The translations under genes were made by a program, and so were the position numbers. DNA of 64,000 nucleotides, taken from assembly GCF_032854445.1 (NCBI RefSeq), contig NC_088295.1:87319836-87383835 (forward strand), written 5' to 3'. Positions 13,201 to 22,434 of the stretch are shown here, in pieces. The notes under the pieces were generated by a model. It was not told where the DNA came from. It saw nothing but the letters and a program-made list of their open reading frames with translations, and made no database searches. This DNA is from Liolophura sinensis. Lineage: Eukaryota > Mollusca > Polyplacophora > Chitonida > Chitonidae. Positions within the stretch are counted from its first letter, which is position 1. The number at the start of each line of letters is the position of its first letter.

Positions 13201-14602
13201 AACTGCCAATATGGCTTATTATCAGATTATCTGCTACATGTATAACACATCTGTCTGATATGATTACAGGACCCGCAAGCGTTTCCCCATGCAGATAGAC
13301 GGAGAACCTTGGTTACAGCCCCCATGCACTGTAAGATCTGCTAAGGAGAAACTTGATAATGATAACTGTGGTGTAATCCTTGATAACTAAAGTAATCCTG
13401 CGTTGATAACTAGAGAAATCCTACAGTGACAACAAGAGTGATCCTGTAGTGCCAACTACAGTGATCCTGCAGGGATAACTAGAGTAATCCTACAATGGTA
13501 AATAGAGTAAGCCTGCAGTTATAACTATAATAACCTCTAGTGACAACCGTAGTAAGCCTCCATTGATAAATATAGTAATCCTGCAGTGATAACTGTAGTA
13601 ATCCTTGCGTGACAACTAGATTGATCCTGCAGTGACAACTAGAGTGATCCTGCAGTGATAACTAGAGTGATCCTGTGGTAACAACTAGAGTGATCCTGCA
13701 GTGATAACTAGAGTAACCTTGCAGTTATAACTCCAGTGTAATCCTGCAGTGATAACTTTATTGTAATCTTGCAGTAATAACCCTAGTGTAATCCTGCAGT
13801 GATATCTAGTGTAAGCCTGCACTGATAACTAAAGTGTAACCTTGCAGTGGTAACTTGGGTATAACCCTGCAGTGATAATTCTAGTATAACCTGCACAGAT
13901 AACAAGTCTGCAGTGATAACTAAGTGTAACCTTGCAGTTATAACTCCAGTGTAATCCTGCAGTGATAACTTTATTGTAATCTTGCAGAAATAACCCTAGT
14001 GTAATCCTGCAGTGATATCTAGTATAAGCCTGCACTGATAACTAAAGTGTAACCTTGCAGTGGTAACTTGGGTATAACCCTGCAATGATAACTCTAGTGT
14101 AACCATGCAGTGATAACTCCAGTGTAATCCTGCAGTGATTACTCTGTTTTAATCCTGTAGTGATTACTCTAGTGTAACCATGCAGTGATAACTCTAGTAT
14201 AACCATGCAGTGATAACTCCAGTGTAATCCTGCAGTGATTACTCTGTTTTAATCCTGTAGTGATTACTCTAGTGTTATCCTACAGTGTCTTGAACAATAT
14301 ATTATTGCTGTTCTCTATGTTTCATAATGAAATATTGTCTCATCTATTGAAATTTTTTTGTGGATTTCAGCAATATTTGAACAGGCAGTTATTTTTATTT
14401 TTTAGGTGTATATGTGTGTTGTTTATTACAGTGAATAAAAACTGAACCTCTTCTACCTCAACCTTTTGCCATACACCCCTTGTAAATGATCTCATCTGAA
14501 TTCCCATTGCAGATCTCAATTACTCACAAGAACCAAGCTCCAATGTTGATGTGTCCACCCTCCAACAAGAAGAACTCTCTGTTCAAACTGTTCAAGCGAT
14601 GA
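1186..14602 (+). CDS. DGKB/DGKG-like: Type I diacylglycerol kinase, 3' part (11 exons, last 382 residues)
   Basis: Diacylglycerol kinases phosphorylate diacylglycerol with ATP to phosphatidic acid at membranes, ending DAG signalling. Eleven exons join in frame (1149 nt including the stop): 1186-1277, 1911-1985, 2956-3041, 3931-4020, 5643-5809, 6449-6513, 8952-9042, 9364-9574, 12725-12845, 13270-13330 and 14513-14602. The product starts just before the catalytic domain ([18 protein letters not shown]), carries the ATP-binding GGDGTVGW and [18 protein letters not shown] motifs, and continues through the accessory domain ([49 protein letters not shown]). The wording is closest, from memory, to vertebrate DGKB and DGKG, so this is the invertebrate type I member. 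The recoverin-homology, EF-hand and C1 regions expected in this class lie upstream of the window. All visible splice phases agree, no frameshift is present, and the gene looks intact. Confidence 0.95.
1278..1910 (+). other. DGK intron w1 with a SINE copy
   Basis: Bounded by GTAAGT and GACAG. The middle is occupied by a diverged tRNA-derived SINE (about 1600-1866). The remainder is unique AT-rich sequence. Confidence 0.85.
1600..1866 (+). mobile_element. SINE-A copy, near full length, diverged
   Basis: SINE-A is my label for a tRNA-derived family in this window. The head GGGCCTCCGTGAC, a Pol III B-box-like GTGAGTTCGAGTCCAGC, the central CAGCAACCTGCAGATGG-type part (degraded), GTGAAATATTCTTGAGTACG and the CACCAATCAAACAAATAAAT tail are all present in order. 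Several substitutions from the other copies suggest an old insertion. The 3' half resembles molluscan Meta-domain SINEs; the family name is an inference. Confidence 0.85.
1911..1985 (+). CDS. DGKB/DGKG-like: DGK exon w2: catalytic domain
   Basis: Acceptor TTGACAG ends at 1910 and donor GTAAGC starts at 1986. It encodes [20 protein letters not shown] then GPMPG, the segment between the NPKSGG motif and the GGDGT loop. LNPRQV is strongly conserved in type I kinases. The exon ends after two bases of the last Gly codon. Confidence 0.95.
2257..2501 (+). mobile_element. SINE-A copy, full length
   Basis: Begins GGGGCCTCCGTGGCTCGG and continues through GTGAGTTCAAGTCCAGC (B-box-like), GGGAAGGTCTGCCAGCAA, GTTTCCTCCCACCATAAT and CACCAATCAAATAAAT. 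It lies in DGK intron w2 in the same orientation as the gene. An open frame through it (2172-2435) is SINE-derived and not a gene. Confidence 0.92.
2956..3041 (+). CDS. DGKB/DGKG-like: DGK exon w3: ATP-binding GGDGT loop
   Basis: Acceptor CATTTCAG ends at 2955 and donor GTAAGG starts at 3042. It encodes [20 protein letters not shown] then [13 protein letters not shown] is the glycine-rich nucleotide-binding loop that defines the kinase superfamily, and substitution of its second Gly inactivates known enzymes. All its residues are intact here. Confidence 0.97.
3294..3600. repeat. 20-bp minisatellite, about 15 units
   Basis: Period of 20 bp with consensus near TTTGTACTGAGCCAGGTACC; copies differ mainly in the GAGCCAGG portion. 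It lies in DGK intron w3. Two overlapping minus-strand open frames cover it but contain no recognisable domain. Confidence 0.93.
3931..4020 (+). CDS. DGKB/DGKG-like: DGK exon w4: [11 protein letters not shown] motif
   Basis: Acceptor TTCTCCTTAG ends at 3930 and donor GTTAGT starts at 4021. The frame gives [20 protein letters not shown] followed by [11 protein letters not shown]. The GTGNDLAR signature lies in the nucleotide-binding cleft. The variable spacer before it (KMTYTVQ) is typical of family differences. Confidence 0.96.
4764..5109 (+). mobile_element. SINE-B copy, full length, with target-site duplication
   Basis: A second tRNA-derived family (my label SINE-B). The head GCCCGGATAGCACAGTTGGT resembles a tRNA A-box region and is followed by a body containing CCTCGCTTGGCGTTCAGCAT. 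The element ends in ACGTTAAACCCCAAGCACTC and a (CACT)n tail. The 13-bp sequence ACTACCTGCCTAA occurs at 4751-4763 and 5110-5122, a clear target-site duplication. It lies in DGK intron w4. The open frame inside it (4879-5250) is not a gene. Confidence 0.93.
5187..5320 (+). mobile_element. SINE-A copy, 5'-truncated, with target-site duplication
   Basis: Only the 3' half of SINE-A is present, from CAGCAACCTGTGGATGG to the AAAT tail. It is flanked by a perfect 13-bp duplication ACATGGCTGTGTA at 5174-5186 and 5321-5333. The duplication shows that the half-element was inserted as it stands and was not cut down later. Confidence 0.93.
5643..5809 (+). CDS. DGKB/DGKG-like: DGK exon w5: end of catalytic and start of accessory domain
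   Basis: Acceptor TCTCTGCAG ends at 5642. It encodes [20 protein letters not shown], then [14 protein letters not shown], an acidic linker ([10 protein letters not shown]) and [11 protein letters not shown]. The donor GTGAGTAG starts at 5810, and the exon ends exactly on a codon. The 3' end of this exon and its donor are duplicated twice just downstream (5810-6012). Confidence 0.95.
5810..6012 (+). repeat. Two extra decayed copies of the exon w5 3' end plus splice donor
   Basis: Two tandem units (98 and 97 bp) follow the exon. Each contains a diverged copy of the last roughly 50 coding bases (GACCCTATCCCCAATA, then CACCATCAAA and GTACTTCTCTGTCAGG) followed by GTGAGTAGAA. The real exon has GACCCTATTCCCAGTA at the matching place. 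Donors therefore stand at 5810, 5908 and 6005. Using the second shifts the frame; using the third adds 195 nt but meets an in-frame TGA at 5909-5911. The copies look non-functional as coding sequence. Confidence 0.85.
6140..6271 (+). mobile_element. SINE-A copy, 5'-truncated and diverged
   Basis: The 3' half only: GGTTGTGGGTTTCTCGCC, CTCTCACCATAATACTGACC, GTGAAATATTCTTCAGTACA and CACCAATCAAGCAACTAAAT. Several transitions relative to other copies suggest an older insertion. It lies in DGK intron w5. Confidence 0.85.
6449..6513 (+). CDS. DGKB/DGKG-like: DGK exon w6: accessory domain
   Basis: Acceptor TTTTTTACAG ends at 6448 and donor GTTAGC starts at 6514. It encodes [20 protein letters not shown] then SR, one of the best conserved blocks among type I diacylglycerol kinases. 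The last Arg codon is split after AG. Confidence 0.96.
6514..8951 (+). other. DGK intron w6
   Basis: About 2.4 kb of mostly unique, AT-rich sequence. No exon, SINE or tandem array was seen. The short open frames (for example 7923-8114 and 8226-8636) have no recognisable domain. A small dyad TGTTATC-tgtg-GATAACA stands at 8373-8390. Confidence 0.75.
8952..9042 (+). CDS. DGKB/DGKG-like: DGK exon w7: accessory domain
   Basis: Acceptor ATGCACAG ends at 8951 and donor GTAAGT starts at 9043. It encodes [20 protein letters not shown] then [10 protein letters not shown]. The exon completes a split Arg codon and ends on a codon boundary. GTSETF is typical of the DGKB/DGKG group. Confidence 0.96.
9364..9574 (+). 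CDS. DGKB/DGKG-like: DGK exon w8: accessory domain with Lys-rich insert
   Basis: Acceptor GTTTCTAG ends at 9363 and donor GTATGT starts at 9575. It encodes [20 protein letters not shown], then [14 protein letters not shown], a very basic stretch ([15 protein letters not shown]) and [10 protein letters not shown]. Vertebrate type I kinases also carry a basic, poorly conserved loop here, so the insert is a family feature, although Lys-rich in this species. It could help membrane contact; that is inference. Confidence 0.95.
11119..11384 (-). mobile_element. SINE-A copy, full length
   Basis: Read on the minus strand it runs from GGGGCCTCCATGGCCCAG, through GCTGTGAGTTCAAGTCCAGC (B-box-like), GGGAAGGTCTTTCAGCAACA and GTGGGTTTCCCCCAGG-like sequence, to the TTTATTTATT (reverse AAAT) tail at 11119. 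It is one of the best preserved copies in the window. Confidence 0.94.
11585..12076. repeat. 21-bp minisatellite, about 23 units
   Basis: Repeats of GTTGATGGTGGTTGTGCAGC plus one T (21 bp). Because 21 is divisible by three, several frames stay open on both strands, reading as AAVDGGC heptads on the plus strand and T/N/S-rich heptads on the minus strand. There is no splice evidence and it lies inside a DGK intron, so it is treated as non-coding. Confidence 0.95.
12170..12440. repeat. 43-bp tandem repeat, about 6 units
   Basis: Units such as TGACCATATTGTAAGACTCC followed by an ACTATTGATGACTATAC-type half, repeating every 43 bp. It lies between the 21-bp array and exon w9 of DGK. Confidence 0.85.
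12725..12845 (+). CDS. DGKB/DGKG-like: DGK exon w9: accessory domain
   Basis: Acceptor TGAGTAG ends at 12724 and donor GTCAGT starts at 12846. It completes an Asp codon and then encodes [20 protein letters not shown] followed by [26 protein letters not shown] and [11 protein letters not shown] are strongly conserved across type I diacylglycerol kinases. Confidence 0.96.
13270..13330 (+). CDS. DGKB/DGKG-like: DGK exon w10: accessory domain
   Basis: Acceptor TGATTACAG ends at 13269 and donor GTAAGA starts at 13331. It encodes [20 protein letters not shown] after completing the split Arg. The QIDGEPW motif marks the C-terminal end of the accessory domain. Confidence 0.96.
13370..14290. repeat. 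23/25-bp minisatellite filling DGK intron w10
   Basis: Starts only about 40 bp after the donor of exon w10. Early units are 23 bp (GTGATAACTAGAGTGATCCT then GCA); later ones are 25 bp (GTGATAACTCTAGTGTAACC then ATGCA). A block of about 165 bp beginning with GTAACCTTGCAGTTATAACT at 13713 recurs at 13925, an offset of 212 bp, so the array also grew by larger duplications. Confidence 0.93.
14513..14602 (+). CDS. DGKB/DGKG-like: DGK exon w11: C-terminus and stop
   Basis: Acceptor CCATTGCAG ends at 14512. It encodes [20 protein letters not shown] then NSLFKLFKR and TGA at 14600-14602. HKNQAPMLM is the usual end of the accessory domain, and the short basic tail matches type I kinases. A consensus donor (CAG then GTAAGT) follows three bases after the stop, so the 3' UTR may be spliced. 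Confidence 0.96.
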   Translation: MSITHKNQAPMLMCPPSNKKNSLFKLFKR

Positions 14603-15099
14603 CAGGTAAGTCTACTCAGACAGAGCAGTCAACATGGAATCTAAACCATGAAACCTAAAGGGTGAGGTCAGGGAGGCTCATCAGGCTATACATGTGGTAC
14701 CTTTTATCCTGCAATGCTGACAGATCCAAGCTGAGTTTAATAACAACAGTTAGAAGAGCAGATAATGTTTTACTGTACCCTTGTAATTCTGGAAAAATTA
14801 TGTAAAACTATGTTAAATTTTCATTACAAAGGCAGATATCAACAATAACTGGACCACTCAGCATGGATCTGAAGTACTTTAGGTGGAAAAAAATTCCCTT
14901 TTGTCTGTTCCAAGACGCTTGAAAATTAAAAAGATATATTGATATTAAAGAAACTGCCTCAAGGGTATTTGTTATGTTTGTGTTATGAGAAAGGTATATG
15001 GAAATTTAAGTGTGGGATTTTAAATTAACTGTCCTTCCAGTTTTTACACCATGAAACTATATCTGTTGAATTTCTAATTTGTTATTCAATATACAGTAG

Positions 15100-15840
15100 A
15101 CAGCTGCTTCCATGAGCTTACAGTTGACAGCTGCTTCCATGAGCTTACAGTTGACAGGTGCTTCCATGAGCTTACAGTTGACAGCTGCTTCCATGAACCT
15201 CCAGTTGACAGTTGCTTCCATGCGCTTGCAGTTGACAGCTGCTTCCATGAGCTTACAGTTGACAGCTGCTTCCATGAGCTTACAGTTGACAGCTGCTTCC
15301 ATGAGCTTGCAGTTGACAGATGCTTCCATTAGCTTACAGTGGACAGCTGCTTCCATAAGCCTCCAGTTGACAGCTGCTTCCATAAGCCTCCAGTTGACAG
15401 TTGCTTCCATGCGCTTGCATTTGACAGCTTCTTCCATGAGCTTACAGTTGACAGCTGCTTCCATGAGCTTACAGTTGACAGCTGCTTCTATGAGCTTACA
15501 ATTGACAGCAGCTTCCATGAGATTGCAGTTGACAGCTGCTTCCATAAGCTTACAGTTGACAGCTGCTTCCATGAGCTTACAGTTGACAGCTGCTTCCATA
15601 AGCCTCCAGTTGGCAGCTGCTTCTATAAGCCTCCAGTTGACAGTTGCTTCCATTAACTTACAGTTGACAGGTGCTTCCATGAGCTTCCAGTTGCTTCCAT
15701 GAGCTTACAGTTGACAGGTGCTTCCATGAGCTTACAGTTGACAGCTGCTTCCATGAGCTTGCAGTTGATGGCCGCTTTTATGGGTTTCCAGTTGCTTTTA
15801 TGAGCTTCCAGTTGCTTCCATTAGCTTACAGTTGCTTTGA
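15100..15840. repeat. 27-bp minisatellite, about 27 units
   Basis: Unit of 27 bp, AGCTTACAGTTGACAGCTGC plus TTCCATG. The length is divisible by three, so open frames of about 200 codons exist on both strands (for example 15112-15702 and 15057-15680). They are nine-residue periodic and without domains. Treated as non-coding. Confidence 0.96.
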
Positions 15841-15957
15841 TTTATGCTCCCCATTTAATGTGATAACAGTTCAATGCATTTAATGTAAACAGGAACCATG
15901 TTTTTAATGTAAATGTTTTTGCCAGCATGAAGATGTGTATATGATTAAAGTCATTAG

Positions 15958-16040
15958 CACTCTGTGAGTTCAAGTCCAGCTGAAGCTTTCTTCATCTCTG
16001 GTTGTAAGTGGAAAAGTCTGCCAGCAACCTGCAGTAGTCC
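15958..16040 (+). mobile_element. SINE-A fragment
   Basis: Internal part only: TGTGAGTTCAAGTCCAGCTG, then TAAGTGGAAAAGTCTGCCAG and CAACCTGCAG. The 3' module and tail are absent. It lies just upstream of the possible 3' UTR acceptor at 16109. Confidence 0.7.
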
Positions 16041-17699
16041 AATAACATGATACCTGGATATCAGCGTAATAACTTATGATACGACTATCGTCTTCTTTCT
16101 GATTTTCAGATTTCCAGTCATGCGAATATCTACAACCAGTGAGATCACAGTTTTGCAATCAGTGCAGAAAGCTGTCCCACCCTCTATCGTCGTAGCAACA
16201 GAATGGATAACACAAGTGGTCCTGGGATGAGTGTACATGTACTAAGGCTATAATCATGTAATCACAATTCTGTGTATTAATTTATTGTTGATGAATATTT
16301 AAAAGTTGTAGTAAGTTGTTTTGGGTTTTTTTTTTTCCACAGTTGCCATGATCATCAGAACAAACCTGTTCATTGATCAATTAAGCATTCATTTCACTGA
16401 TACTTTATCTGCAGATGGATCCAAAAGTCAGCAAATTCTTCCCTGAATCAGATGCAGCTTTTACGTTGTTTTGAAGTGATAGGTTGACTTTTTTCAAGTG
16501 TAAAATTTGTTAAACAAATAGATGATGGTTTAAAATGTTTTGCCTTCCACTGATGTGTTTAAGCGCTGAGGTCAGCAACTCAGCATTTGGACTGATTTCC
16601 CACAACTTTCAACTGTCACAATGATCATTAGTTGTGTGTCAACTTAATAGTGGAGGGCTTCTAACCAGTGTACATGTATGTGTACTCCATTGAGACTCCA
16701 TTCTAACCCCAGTTAACTGACACACACCATACCTTGTCTCTTGCAAACCCGCCTTCAGTTTTAAGTATGGAATTTTGCCTCATGTTGCCAGGAGTAGCCT
16801 ACCCTTTTTATATGTTTGGTTACTATGGTAACCATGTGGTATGCATGGCAGCCATCTTGTTTTTGCTCACTTTCTCAGTTCAATTCATGATGAAAAGTTA
16901 TTTGTAGAATGTCAGGGATATTTGTTGGATTTATATTTGAACTGTTACAATTGTTACACGTCTGGCAACTTCCATGTTCGGATGTTTCTAAGTGATCCGT
17001 TTAGACCTGGGCTTGATTCTGTGTTGTTGTTCTCCTTTTTTTTTGTATCAGATATTTACATATACAAGTTTGTAGCAACTTCTACAATTATAACCAATAT
17101 AACTAATATGTCTTACCAAACCATACAATATTATAGCATACATATTTTTAAATATTTTGTACCTTGGTGATTATGATGTGTATTATTATGATTTATAGTC
17201 TCCTTCCCTATGTAAGATATGTGTAATTGGGGGTGAAAATCCTTGACATCAACATGCATCCTCAACTGTTCTAATTTCACTAAAATAGGACTAAAGCAGC
17301 TGTATTTCCATGAATCCAGAATGGGATTTGTATTATCAACATTAATGTCCACAATATACGATGGTAAAGTGTACATGAACCATAAATAGCCATGAAGTTT
17401 CATAAAACTGCATAAACTGTTGGAGAACATTCTAGTGTCTGAGCAGCAAGTTCATGATCTGTCACAAGAGCATTGTGTTATGGAATACCTTCAGAGAATT
17501 AATGATCATGATATTGGATGAGGTTATAATACAAGTGTGACATGATCGTCATGTAACTAAGTCATCATTGAAAAATTCTGACATATTTAGGCCACCAGTA
17601 ACACAGTCACCACATAACTACATGTAGGACGTAGGTCACCAGGTCATGAAATAACTAGGTCACAAGACAATATGGTTTTTTACCAGTATTAAATAAAGG

Positions 17700-17935
17700 C
17701 CATGTCTGATACCATGTCTGATACATGACCATACCATGCACATGGTCTTCTGGTACACATGACCGTGTCATGCACATGGTCCTCTGGTACACATGACCGT
17801 GTCATACACATGGTCTTCTGGTACACATGACTGTGTCATGCACATGGCCGTCTGGTACACATGACCATGTCATGCACATGGCCATCTGGTACACATGACC
17901 ATGTCATGCACATGGCTGTCTGGTACACAAGGTTA
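17700..17935. repeat. 34-bp tandem repeat, about 6 units
   Basis: Units of ACACATGACCGTGTCATGCA followed by CATGGTCCTCTGGT. The ATGACC-GTCAT portion makes each unit partly palindromic. Confidence 0.9.
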
Positions 17936-18412
17936 TCTGGAGCTTATTACATGCTTGTAAAACCTTCCTTACACTTCACCTCTTGACATAGATGCCCTTG
18001 TAATGTTGGTAGCTTGATCACCTGACCTGTTGCATATGACAGACAGTAGTTCATACCATTTGTGACCAGTTTTAATACTGATGTGTATTGCCAGGCAGTT
18101 AACACATAATCTCCAGTCAGTAACCTATAATATATGACCTGTTCTGCAGCATAGACCTTGATGTAATACAACGCAAAATCGTTAGCTTTCCATCTGAAAA
18201 CTACTGGGACAGTCAACATAGTCTAAGGTAGCTGGATATAAGGAAGATATCCTCAGTATGTTCATTCAGCCTTTTACCCTACCCCCTTCCCCCCTCCCAC
18301 CTCCCCTTCTCTTTCAATGTTCTGGCTTGATATACTGGAGCATAGACTTAAATACATGTAGGAATCTATATTGTAGGTGAGAATCCTGTATATACTTATG
18401 AATCCTCATATA

Positions 18413-18417
18413 AATAA

Positions 18418-18472
<55 letters not shown>

Positions 18473-18473
18473 T

Positions 18474-18509
<36 letters not shown>

Positions 18510-18510
18510 C
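18413..18510. repeat. (TA)n and (CA)n microsatellite
   Basis: A long TA run interrupted by a short CA stretch, then TA again. Confidence 0.97.
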
Positions 18511-21500
18511 CGTTTATGTATATACATACTGCCAGCTATGTTCATGTCCTTAACCACTCCCCCAAGTTGATGGTTAATGTCTGTAGCCCTTTGGATATTT
18601 ATCTGTGTAGATTACTGGATTACTATATCCCTATTATGGTAGCTTTATGGTGTGCATGTTGAGGTGGTCTTGTCCAAACTGCCACTGGAGATTACGTATG
18701 ATCCTGTGCTCTCCCCCGCCCCCATTGACTTTCTGCCCTTCTCCCATCTCCTCTGACAAATTTTATCTGGTGTTTTATAGTGAACTTGAACATTCCGAAT
18801 TTCTGTGGGCCTGATCCACGCATGTTGAAGTTTCCTTTTCTGGAGACTGTATGGATTGGCAGGCAGCAAATGTGCCCGTGAATACGCAATGCTGACAACA
18901 ATGAGAAGTGAAGGTCAAACTGAAAGTTGTCAAGGTCCTCTGTGGAGTTTTGGCCTCCTATTGTCAAAGAAAAATGGATGAGTCTCATAATTATTTGTGT
19001 TTGTTTTGTAATGAAAGTAAGAATTGCAAGTTCTGCAAGAATGAGAAATATAAAAGCTCAGTGAATATATGAAAACACAATTTTGTGTACATTTATACAG
19101 GTGTTAATAAGCTTTTCATTGAGCTGGTACATGTATCAATTACATGACTGACTGATTTGTTTAAACGCTTAGAGGTGACGCATTTCAATGAATTGTTAGT
19201 TACCAGTATGTTTGTCTTTGATGAGAAAATTGTAATGGCCAGTGATCAGTCAGACACAAATGCAATGGTCAGCATATGAAACGTGACATGAAATAGATCC
19301 TCATGGTTGTCTTTGGTCAGTCAGGCATGAATGTAATGGTCAGATGGTAACATTGGACGACACAGTTTTGACTGCCAGTGATCAGTTTGTAACTGTTGTA
19401 CCGTTCAAGCGGTGATGTTAACCAGTGAGTACAGTACATGGTCAAGGTTTGAGGTACCCGTCTTTCTTAAACAACGTCCAAACTTCTCTCAGGCTGCTAT
19501 TGTTATTATCTATTGTTTACCTAATGTCACAAAACGTGCGTTTGTACAGTTACTTACCAGCTTCTGTATTGTTTTGTGTTAGATTTATTCGTATTAAACC
19601 CTTGGTCTGCTGGTTAATTTGTGTAGGTAAAATGCAGACAGTACCGGTTCCTGATTATGTACGGTTGTTATGCTCTGTATGCTTCCAGTGCTTTCTCCAT
19701 TCACTGCCCATGTTTTAGTTTAAATTACTGACAACATAAAATGTAGACATTTAGGGTAATGTTTTTATTTTGTATGTGTGTCATTAAAATGACTTTTATT
19801 TTCCCCGACAGATTTTGTAACTCCTAATATTTCATTGTTGTATAAAAATATTAAGAAGTGTATATTTTGTTGGTGCTTATTTAATTATGTACTTTGTATA
19901 TTTCTAATTGGAAATGAAAGGGTTTTGTTTATTTTTATTGTTTATTAGCTGTGATGGTTTATCAAAGGTATTTTAGTAATGTGAGCATGTTGAGTTCTCT
20001 CTGTTATTTTTACTGTAGTGATAAAGCAATGAATATAATAGGTGGTAGGCATAAAGCTATGAGGGTTTTAATAACTTGGAAATGAAGAAGGTTGTTTAAA
20101 TTGATATGAAAACATTACAAGCATTTGTATCCTGGCATGTTGAATCCTGGGAATGATGATTAACTGAAACAATTCACTATGAAAAGTAGAGTAACTGCCA
20201 CCAGCTGTATTTTGGGATTTGTACTCTTTTTGAGAAGGAAAGGATTTGTTCGAATAGTTTATTTTGTTAGATTAATCTCTCTTTGGTAATATTTGTAGAG
20301 AAACAGATATCTCATGGTCATGAAACTGAACAATTTCATGGGGAATTTAGTTCAGGACTGCAGTACATTTTGAAATCAGGCTTTTAAAATGGAGATTTGC
20401 AATGCTGAGACAAAAAAGATTAAATCCAATCCCCAAGCATACCTGCTCTGAACTTTAATAATACATGTTATTAATCATGTAGATGCATGTTCCAGCAGAA
20501 CAAATGATTTTGCCAATGCATTCTTCCCCTTGGTGCTAACAAGTCCTCTTTTGCCAGTTGCTTTGTCTGAAAGAAAAGAATTAGGAAATCTATGATTTGA
20601 CTAAAGCAACAAATTGGCAGATGTATTGTTGAGTATGTAAAATGAAATATCAACCATCAGATCTTAAGCTCTCTATATTAAAGTCTTTCATTGAACATAT
20701 ACATAAATATGTACGGATTGTCGAAGGTAGCTGTGTCAAACCTGTTGGAAAAGATGTCTGACAGTGGTAAGCTCTATCCGGGTGATGTGAAGTTGGTGTT
20801 GTGCATACAAGTGAAAACCCTGTAGATTCCATGTGTTGTGTGGACAAGGCATTGTTTGCCCTCCACATTCAGTGCAATTACCCTGTGTACAATCAAGTAT
20901 TGTTTTATCCTATACATAAGCACCATTTTCCTCACTACAATGTATATGCTAGCGGGGCAGGTGCTTTTTCCCCATATACATGTATGTTTATTTTGTTCAT
21001 ATTTAGCATGTATACATGTGGTTGACATGTGAATCAAGCTAACATTAATGTGTGCTGAGGCGATGTGTGATGTTCTCCTAAAGATGTCATCCATCTTTGC
21101 CTCTGCCATGTTTATGCCAAGAAGTGTCCAAAATCTGGTGGATAACTATTAAATCATGAATTGTTGTCTTCAATTAAGTCTCATGAAAAGTTAATAACAG
21201 GGAATTGTTAATAGGAAAGATTTTGATCTTCAGTGTCAATATTATAGGTATTTTGGTTGATCAGATTACATATTTTATTGGTGGTAATATCATGTTTTCT
21301 CCGCTTCTGCTTTGTGTACTGTTGTTAATAATACTGGCCTGCCATCCTATAGTTCTCTATATTTGTGATTCAATTTCAAACTGATGGATGTCGATTACAG
21401 TTAAGTGTAAGACATCGTGAGGAACGTCACTGCAAACCTCTGTTAAACAAAAGAACTGTGGGTGGAAGATGTAGAAACTGCGGGTCAGTTTTATCCCATG

Positions 21501-22423
21501 CATTCTTCACAGAACAGCAACTATTTTTCTTGACTAATAACAAAAACATTATTCTAGAAGCTGCGCATCTGAAGAACGGGTTTTGTCCAGAAGGAAAGTT
21601 GAACGATGTCGGAGGAGCACACAGTGAACATGGTAACGGCGTTGATAGCGCAGTAGAGATGAATGGCATTTATAAGGGCATTACCAAAGGCTGACCAATT
21701 CTCTAATCCAGCCATTGGCTCAAAGATCTGTCTGTTAACCATGTCTGTACAAAAGTCATTGTTTTTGGAATTTTTTGTTTGCATTTATCACCTTAGTTTA
21801 GCTCTCTAAAGTATGCGCCCGCCAGCCTAATCAAGTGATATATATGTATATTAAAGTACTATTGAGTTCTCCTTTATTTAAAAGAAATGTTACCTTTTCA
21901 TGTTGTCTCTTATGATCTCTTAGTTTTCATACTTACTGCCATTGTCTCATTGCAGAGAGGCAGATCATTGATGTGTAGTAGCGATTGTACAATCTGTTCA
22001 CGCTTTATTATCCGTGTGGTAACAGTGCTGATATACTATTGCTGTGCTGCCTTCGTAGAGCTGTGTATCCACTTAGCCCTTAGACATGTATTAATCACAC
22101 CTTTACCTGTTTATCATTTCGTTGCTAGTTAAATGGTACTTACGCTGCGTCTTTTGAGTCGTGTATACTATATGGTCGTCAGAACTAATTTCACAGATGC
22201 TGTGGTGGGCTTTGTGTTGTCAAGCCCTCGCGTGTCTCCGTAGTGACTCGTTTTGATGGTATACGATTCTGTCTTGGTTACTCAGCAACCACCATTTTAC
22301 CACTGTAAAGACGCATATCATATCGTTATGTATTATTCGCCGGTTTTACTACGCCAGGAAAATTGTCAATTCTCATTATTAATGTAGGTTGTTTTCCCAT
22401 TGTTTATGGATGTACAGATTTCC

Positions 22424-22434
22424 TTTTCAATAAA
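22424..22434 (+). terminator. Possible distal polyadenylation signal
   Basis: TTTTCAATAAATTCTG carries the canonical AATAAA and is followed by a T/C-rich stretch (TTTTCCCGCTCTCCGTTC). It could end a long DGK transcript. No closer canonical signal with a good downstream element stood out, apart from an AATAAA near 17691. Confidence 0.3.

Larger units (their letters stand above)
14606..16109 (+). other. Possible 3' UTR intron of DGK
   Basis: A consensus donor CAG|GTAAGT at 14606 lies just behind the stop codon, and a strong acceptor (TCTTCTTTCTGATTTTCAG ending at 16109) is present downstream. The span contains the 27-bp minisatellite. A junction this close to the stop would not be expected to trigger nonsense-mediated decay. 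It is inferred from splice-site strength only. Confidence 0.4.

Noticed and set aside
15057-15702. Open frames of about 200 codons on both strands
   Set aside because: Produced by the 27-bp minisatellite; nine-residue periodic, no domain, stands after the DGK stop codon.
16110-16200. Cys-containing short frame after the acceptor at 16109 as an alternative DGK C-terminus
   Set aside because: The upstream exon already ends in TGA before the donor, so this sequence could only be UTR unless a different donor is used.
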